Position numbers and translations under genes: made by a program. This document shows positions 59,233 to 64,000 of a stretch of DNA of 64,000 bases, piece by piece. This stretch comes from Stichopus chloronotus (taxonomy: Eukaryota > Echinodermata > Holothuroidea > Aspidochirotida > Stichopodidae). The notes under the pieces were generated by a model. The model searched no databases. It was not told the DNA's origin and saw only the letters and a program-made list of their open reading frames with translations. Every line of letters starts with the position of its first letter. Position 1 is the first letter of the stretch. The stretch covers positions 2,550,421 through 2,614,420 of the forward strand of contig CM037840.1 of the NCBI GenBank assembly GCA_021234535.1, written 5' to 3'.

Positions 59233-59425
59233 TCCATACAACAACTAAAGTGATTGCGTGAGAACGCAAAGAGTAAAAAAAAAAAAAATAAAATAAAATT
59301 TAACGCCCCAAAGTCTAGTATGCCGTTAATTGCGCCATTTACCTGTTCAGACAAATTTGGGGAATAGGTTTCAGGTGATAAATCGCGACATATGGTTTTC
59401 AATTCACACAACATGACGCCAAAAA
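59233..59425 (-). repeat. Dispersed repeat R2, copy 3 (partial)
   Basis: Matches 52,475-52,640 in the same orientation: 'gattgcgtgag', 'gcaaa-agtaaaa', 'ttaattgc-ccatt', 'caga-aa-ttggg-aa-taggtttcag'. A 14-base A run interrupts it. Only the first 190 bp of the element remain. Confidence 0.6.
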
Positions 59426-62340
59426 CGATCGATTTATGTACAAATGTTCAAAACTTTGTTATGAAAGTAAAGTGTCCTTCAGACTGATGTGATTTTTATC
59501 ATAGATTCGGTGAGTGTAGGCTAGAACGTGCATTATTTGTTGATAACTTTGTGTATCGGTTTTTACGTTAGGTATTCTCCTCGTAGTCAGTAAAAACATG
59601 AATGAAGTTTGCAATAATAAAGTTCCATTGTTAGAAATTTTTACACTGCGCAACATTCATGAATATTTACAAGACGTCAGAAAAAAAAAATGCGTCTTGG
59701 TGTTTTTTCTTAAGACACTGTATTTTAAATGAATTGATCACTAACGAAAGTTGATAGTTTGTAACAATATGGGGTTTTTGCCCTATATTGTTAATGTTGT
59801 TGTGTTAATTTTTAAAGAAATATCTCTATCAAAATGGTACATTACATTATACAAAAACGTGTGATGTCACACTGTTACAACTATTTGAATGTCCTTCTTT
59901 CAAATCTTGATTGCACTAACAGAAATATGACAATATTTTAAAAGATGTGACCTTAATTCCCTCAACATCCCAAGGAAAATTTTAATACACTTAATCTACA
60001 TTTTCTCATTGTCAAACTTAAAGGTTAAGAGAGGATTGTAACTGAAGAATAAAAGGCTTCTTCCAATAGTATGTATGCATGGCCTTTGACAATCTTGAGA
60101 CAAGTAGAAATCTTTCTTGACTAGAAATGTCTTTCGTCAAACTGAGCAATATCATGAGTTAAGAACATGATATTGACATGAGGTTTAAATACCTGCAGTA
60201 CAGAATTATTCTCCAGAATTATGTCCAAACGCCTTCAATTGTTAGTAAATAAACCTTTCATTTCACTTTGAAACTAAAGAAAAAATGGTTTCACAGGTAA
60301 TCGGTAAGGTGATGTCTGATTTAATGCATCTTTGCTACTATCACTTTGAACTAACTGCATTTAAGACGTAACTTATTTTGTGAATAAGTATGTTTATGAT
60401 GGCTGGACATCGTGAGCAATGCAATTTGTGTTACTTACGTTGCAATCTACCCCTGAAAATTTGTGGCTGATCATTCGTAGGGAAAACTGATTTAACATAA
60501 TATAGACGTGCACGATAGGATTAAGCCACACAGGAAAAAAAGAAAAACATTAAAATTCACAGCAATGGCAGAGATCAATATCTAATGATTTCAAGTAAAA
60601 GTATTCAGCCAACTACAAGACAACAACGCGTTTTGAAGCCACTAAAGAATAGCTCTTTACATTCCATGGATTTAAGGGTCATAAATAAAAACCTGTACAA
60701 AATAGTAACAATAAGAGTAAAGTTTGACACATTTTGTTTCCTTCACGATACAGACGTACAGTTCATTCTTTATGTTACGTTCAGTATTTCTTATTACCTC
60801 TCTACTAGGAAGGTAATAACCTGGCAGTTGTTTTATACGTACATCTAATTTCAGTGTGGACTGCTCTTATAAAAAAGACACTATCAGAATACCACCCTAT
60901 GTCTTTATATCGTTTTCATTTAGCTTGGTCATAGGTGGTGAGGACTGTGAGGAATGGCTGAGAAGATGGTAAACTTGGGTCAGGTGATGAAGTGTGTTAG
61001 CGAAATAGTTGTGGGTGGCGAATGTTCTGATACTAGAAAAAGATGATACTCTCCACTTAATAAAAAAAGTGTTTTGATGATCTCTTCTTCAAAACGATTA
61101 GCAACACTTTTGTATATGGAGCTGTTTAAATTCCTTATACTTTCAGTGTCTATTATACCCACTCCGGTGGCAAACCAGTGGACATTCAGAAATGTGAGCG
61201 TAACCTAAGCAGATAAATTCCTTGATATTCAAATAATTGAAAACATTAAAGTTAAGTCCATTCGTCTTTTCAAACGTAAGGCTTTTCTCATACATTATTG
61301 CACAAATATTGTTATAGTCTCGATGGATTTAAAATGATGGCATTAAACTGTCTGTTGGTATTCTGTTTCACTTTATGTAGAATCAGGGTTATAATGAGCA
61401 TTCAATATATTGCGTGTTTAATACACCGCGGGAATCTAGTTGCAATTGCCTGTTTCCTGACACATTTATACTGCATATGTTGTTGTACAAGGGTTGGAAC
61501 ATTCTAACAATAGCCTACCATTGTTAAGTATTGGGTGTCTCAGTTGGTTATTACTGAAATCGAGACAAAGAAGCTGAATTCAACGCGTGGGCTAATGTCG
61601 TCAAACCTTTAACTGAAAATAAAGAAAAAATAAAGACTTGCGTGACAAGGGCTCTAATATGACAAGATGGCTTGAATTCAGGGAGTGTGAGAGGTTCGAG
61701 TGGTTCATTTTGATTCAATTGTCTCCTTCGAACAATCCTGTTACTATCTAGCACAATATCGCGCCCTACTGTAGATGGAACCCTAAATTTTTTCATTTCA
61801 CTCATTAAACCTACATTAAAATATTTTGGTCAAGCTCGGTGAGTTCGGCATATTCAATCGTAATACACTTTGCACGATATGCTCACGATAGGTTCTACAA
61901 ACCATTCCATATATGCACTACTCTAATATCTATAAGCGTGCCCTTAGTGCACAGTGATACCCGAACGTGAATTTACCAGGCATGAGGCCTCAAATACAGA
62001 AAAAGGAACTGCTCCTTGCCTTGAGCCCCCCCCCCCCCTAGGCCATCGATCATTTTGTCATACTATACTTTGCCTAGGAACAAATCTACCTTAAATATTT
62101 TTTAGATTGCTTGTCTTTCACACTTTCAGGATTTACGAAATTTGTTCAATTAGTACTTATTCCCTACATGTGCGAAAGCGATACTTTACTCACTGTCCCA
62201 CTAGGAATTTTATACCTTCACCTTCTACGCCATGGGTAACACATAACCTTTAGTTCCATCTAGACACAATATGATAGATGTTGCTCTATATTCTTTCGTC
62301 TAAATTTCATGTTTTGTTTTGTTTTTTAATATAAACGTAC
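59426..62340. other. Intergenic DNA, no gene seen
   Basis: The minus-strand frame 61,551-61,805 (84 codons, begins MSEMKKFRVPSTVGRD) is unusually polar and protein-like but has no recognised domain and no standard GT donor. A 13-base C run lies at 62,026-62,038. Confidence 0.4.
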
Positions 62341-62344
62341 CGTC

Positions 62345-63930
62345 TGTAGAAGAGGTGATTGAAGAGCAATGGAGACCTCCGTTTGATAGTTTGTTGTGCA
62401 AGCTGCACGTACCCTAGCCTTAAAACAGCGATCTCATGTCTGGAATTCAGGATTCCCTGTGAAAACCAACCTTTGAAAAATGGTAATACATAAAATGTGG
62501 GTTGAGATGAACAATCACAAGGAATGTGGATCCTCTCTCATTTTTGCAAACATTTGAGGACTGAACACATGTGGAGGGGCGGATGTTTCGCACGACTTTT
62601 GATTGTTACTAATTAGTGAAATTACTTTTTAAGGGGAGTGCCACCATAAGGCGCGTAGTGCGCAAAAAAAATTAAAAAAAAGAAAAATCTGGAACGAGTA
62701 TGCTAGACTTCATGTACCGAGCCTTAAAATAGGGATATACATGGCTCAACGTGCCTTTACTCTTACACTTAAGTGAAGAGGATAGGCATCCGCTCATGGC
62801 TAATTAATGTGCATATTTTATTTATAAAGCCCGAAAATGAGAAAGACCGGAAATATGAATAAATGATACGTTCACTAGAGTGGCTCTATAGTATTTTGAT
62901 GGGGAGAATCATGAGATGGGTGATCGCCAGGGTAGGGGAGAGTTCCAGGAGTTGAAAGAGTTCCTCTCCTCTTTGATAAATATTTCATTTACAAAGCAAG
63001 CCTAGACAAACTCCGGTGCACAATTTTGCAACTTTTGCAACAACAACATTTTCCTGGAAAATTCAAGTCCCCCCCAAAATTTTCTCCAACAAGTTTTATG
63101 TTTTTTTCTTGCCACCCAATTTTGATGATAACATAGCTAAAGTGTAGCTTGTCTTTGCACCGCTAACATCTGTAAATGATAGCTATCTTGATGGAAAAAA
63201 ATGCCGGCATACAATATTATATTCATAGGTGAATGAAATCAGCTGGACTGGGGTGGACGGGGGTGTAAGGGGATGAAGTGTCGTCCTCCCCTTTTGAAGT
63301 AGTTTTCAACTACCAGGAATCTTAAGATATACCAACCTACCAATCGACTGTAATATTTGAGAAAACATACTGGATACATGAAATTTCCACGAAAGTTGCT
63401 TCAACAGTCTTTTTTTTTCTAGTGGTAACAGTTCTTTTTAAGAAATTTTTAAGGAATGTTTTAACTACCAGGTAACATCAAAATAAATCTGGTGCAATAT
63501 TTTGCATACATCGTAGTCAAATTTGTCATCTCGAAAGGATAAGTTCCAGAAACATTATTAGAACAATTATTACTTTTAACAATTTATTACTTGCAGTTCG
63601 TGCACTTTTTTTACCTACTCTACATTTGCTACAATCGTCGATAATTTCATAATATAGTACAGTTGGTTCTGTTTCCGATAATTGTTTTAAATGAAAGCCA
63701 CTTTTACTTTAAAAAGTCATATAGTAGTATTTTTATTGGTGGGGAAAGCATGAGATGAGCGATGGTAGTCCCGGGAGAAATTTGAAAGAAAGGGAGTGAT
63801 CCATCCCCTTTTAGAGAATGTTTTCCACCTATTTCATCTACTAAGGAACCCTTAGATGCAATCTAGTGCAATAGTTGGCGTCTTTTGCACTTATATACTA
63901 AACTGAAAAATTCCAATTGGTATTTCAGAT
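62345..63930 (+). repeat. Dispersed repeat R3, further copies
   Basis: A first match to the 57.4-kb landmark is at 62,395-62,490, and a weaker second one is at 62,700-62,750. Downstream blocks at 63,480-63,555 and 63,840-63,930 follow those of 57,600-57,660 and 57,725-57,800 in the same order. The arrangement suggests two overlapping or nested copies with insertions between the blocks. No coding frame was found. Confidence 0.5.
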
Positions 63931-64000
63931 TTTCCGACTATCGTCCCTCCTATACTGAACTTAGAGGAATTAAAATAGTATATCAGATTTATTACAATTT

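Overview
The window looks like nuclear DNA of a marine invertebrate animal. It is AT-rich, gene-poor and crowded with transposon debris, and its few genes have introns with GT/AG splice sites. A TRIM-type E3 ligase whose domains sit almost entirely in one exon, a CYP4 cytochrome P450, Penelope-like and CR1/L2-like retroelements and very large foldback-like inverted repeats would fit an echinoderm, perhaps a sea cucumber. That placement is inference from gene and repeat style, not from a diagnostic marker. I saw no rRNA, tRNA, CRISPR array or bacterial-type operon.

Layout. 0-5 kb: an old dispersed repeat (two copies forming a tandem duplication of about 2.15 kb), one copy of a second repeat, and a degenerate GIY-YIG retroelement fragment. 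5-14 kb: intergenic DNA with degenerate minisatellites (GAGTC type, a 15-bp type), a (TA)n tract and the 3' end of a Penelope-like element on the minus strand. 14-33.5 kb: the most striking structure. Outer inverted arms of about 2.3 kb (14,045-16,300 and 31,150-33,456) enclose an inner foldback of about 8.6 kb (22,015-30,575). Each inner arm is built of about seven tandem units of about 465 bp, in opposite orientation either side of a 1.5-kb centre. The interval 16.3-22.0 kb holds further retroelement fragments and minisatellites that have no counterpart on the right side. 34-36.4 kb: two tandem duplications, with units of about 390 and about 775 bp. 36.65-36.79 kb: an unassigned candidate exon on the minus strand.

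Genes. The last three exons of a CYP4-family P450 lie on the plus strand at 37.6-39.0 kb. They carry the ExxR, PERF-type and heme-binding motifs, and the second-to-last intron sequence between the first two of them is filled with a (GAT)n-like tract. No N-terminal exons are visible, so this is a partial gene, a gene with a very long upstream intron, or a 5'-truncated pseudogene. The TRIM-like gene is on the minus strand at 45.2-48.5 kb. A 2.2-kb exon encodes RING, two B-boxes, coiled coil and a propeller-like C-terminus. A small upstream exon (48,394-48,490) splices to it in frame and would add 42 residues. The two genes are convergent, with about 6 kb of non-coding DNA between them.

49-64 kb: no convincing gene. 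It contains a degenerate repeat of about 115 bp, inverted or diverged copies of the repeat first seen at 2.7 kb, a LINE-like 3' end, and two or more copies of another dispersed repeat also found at 8.9 kb. Seventeen poly-G/poly-C runs of 9-15 bases are scattered through the window, against a strongly AT-rich background.
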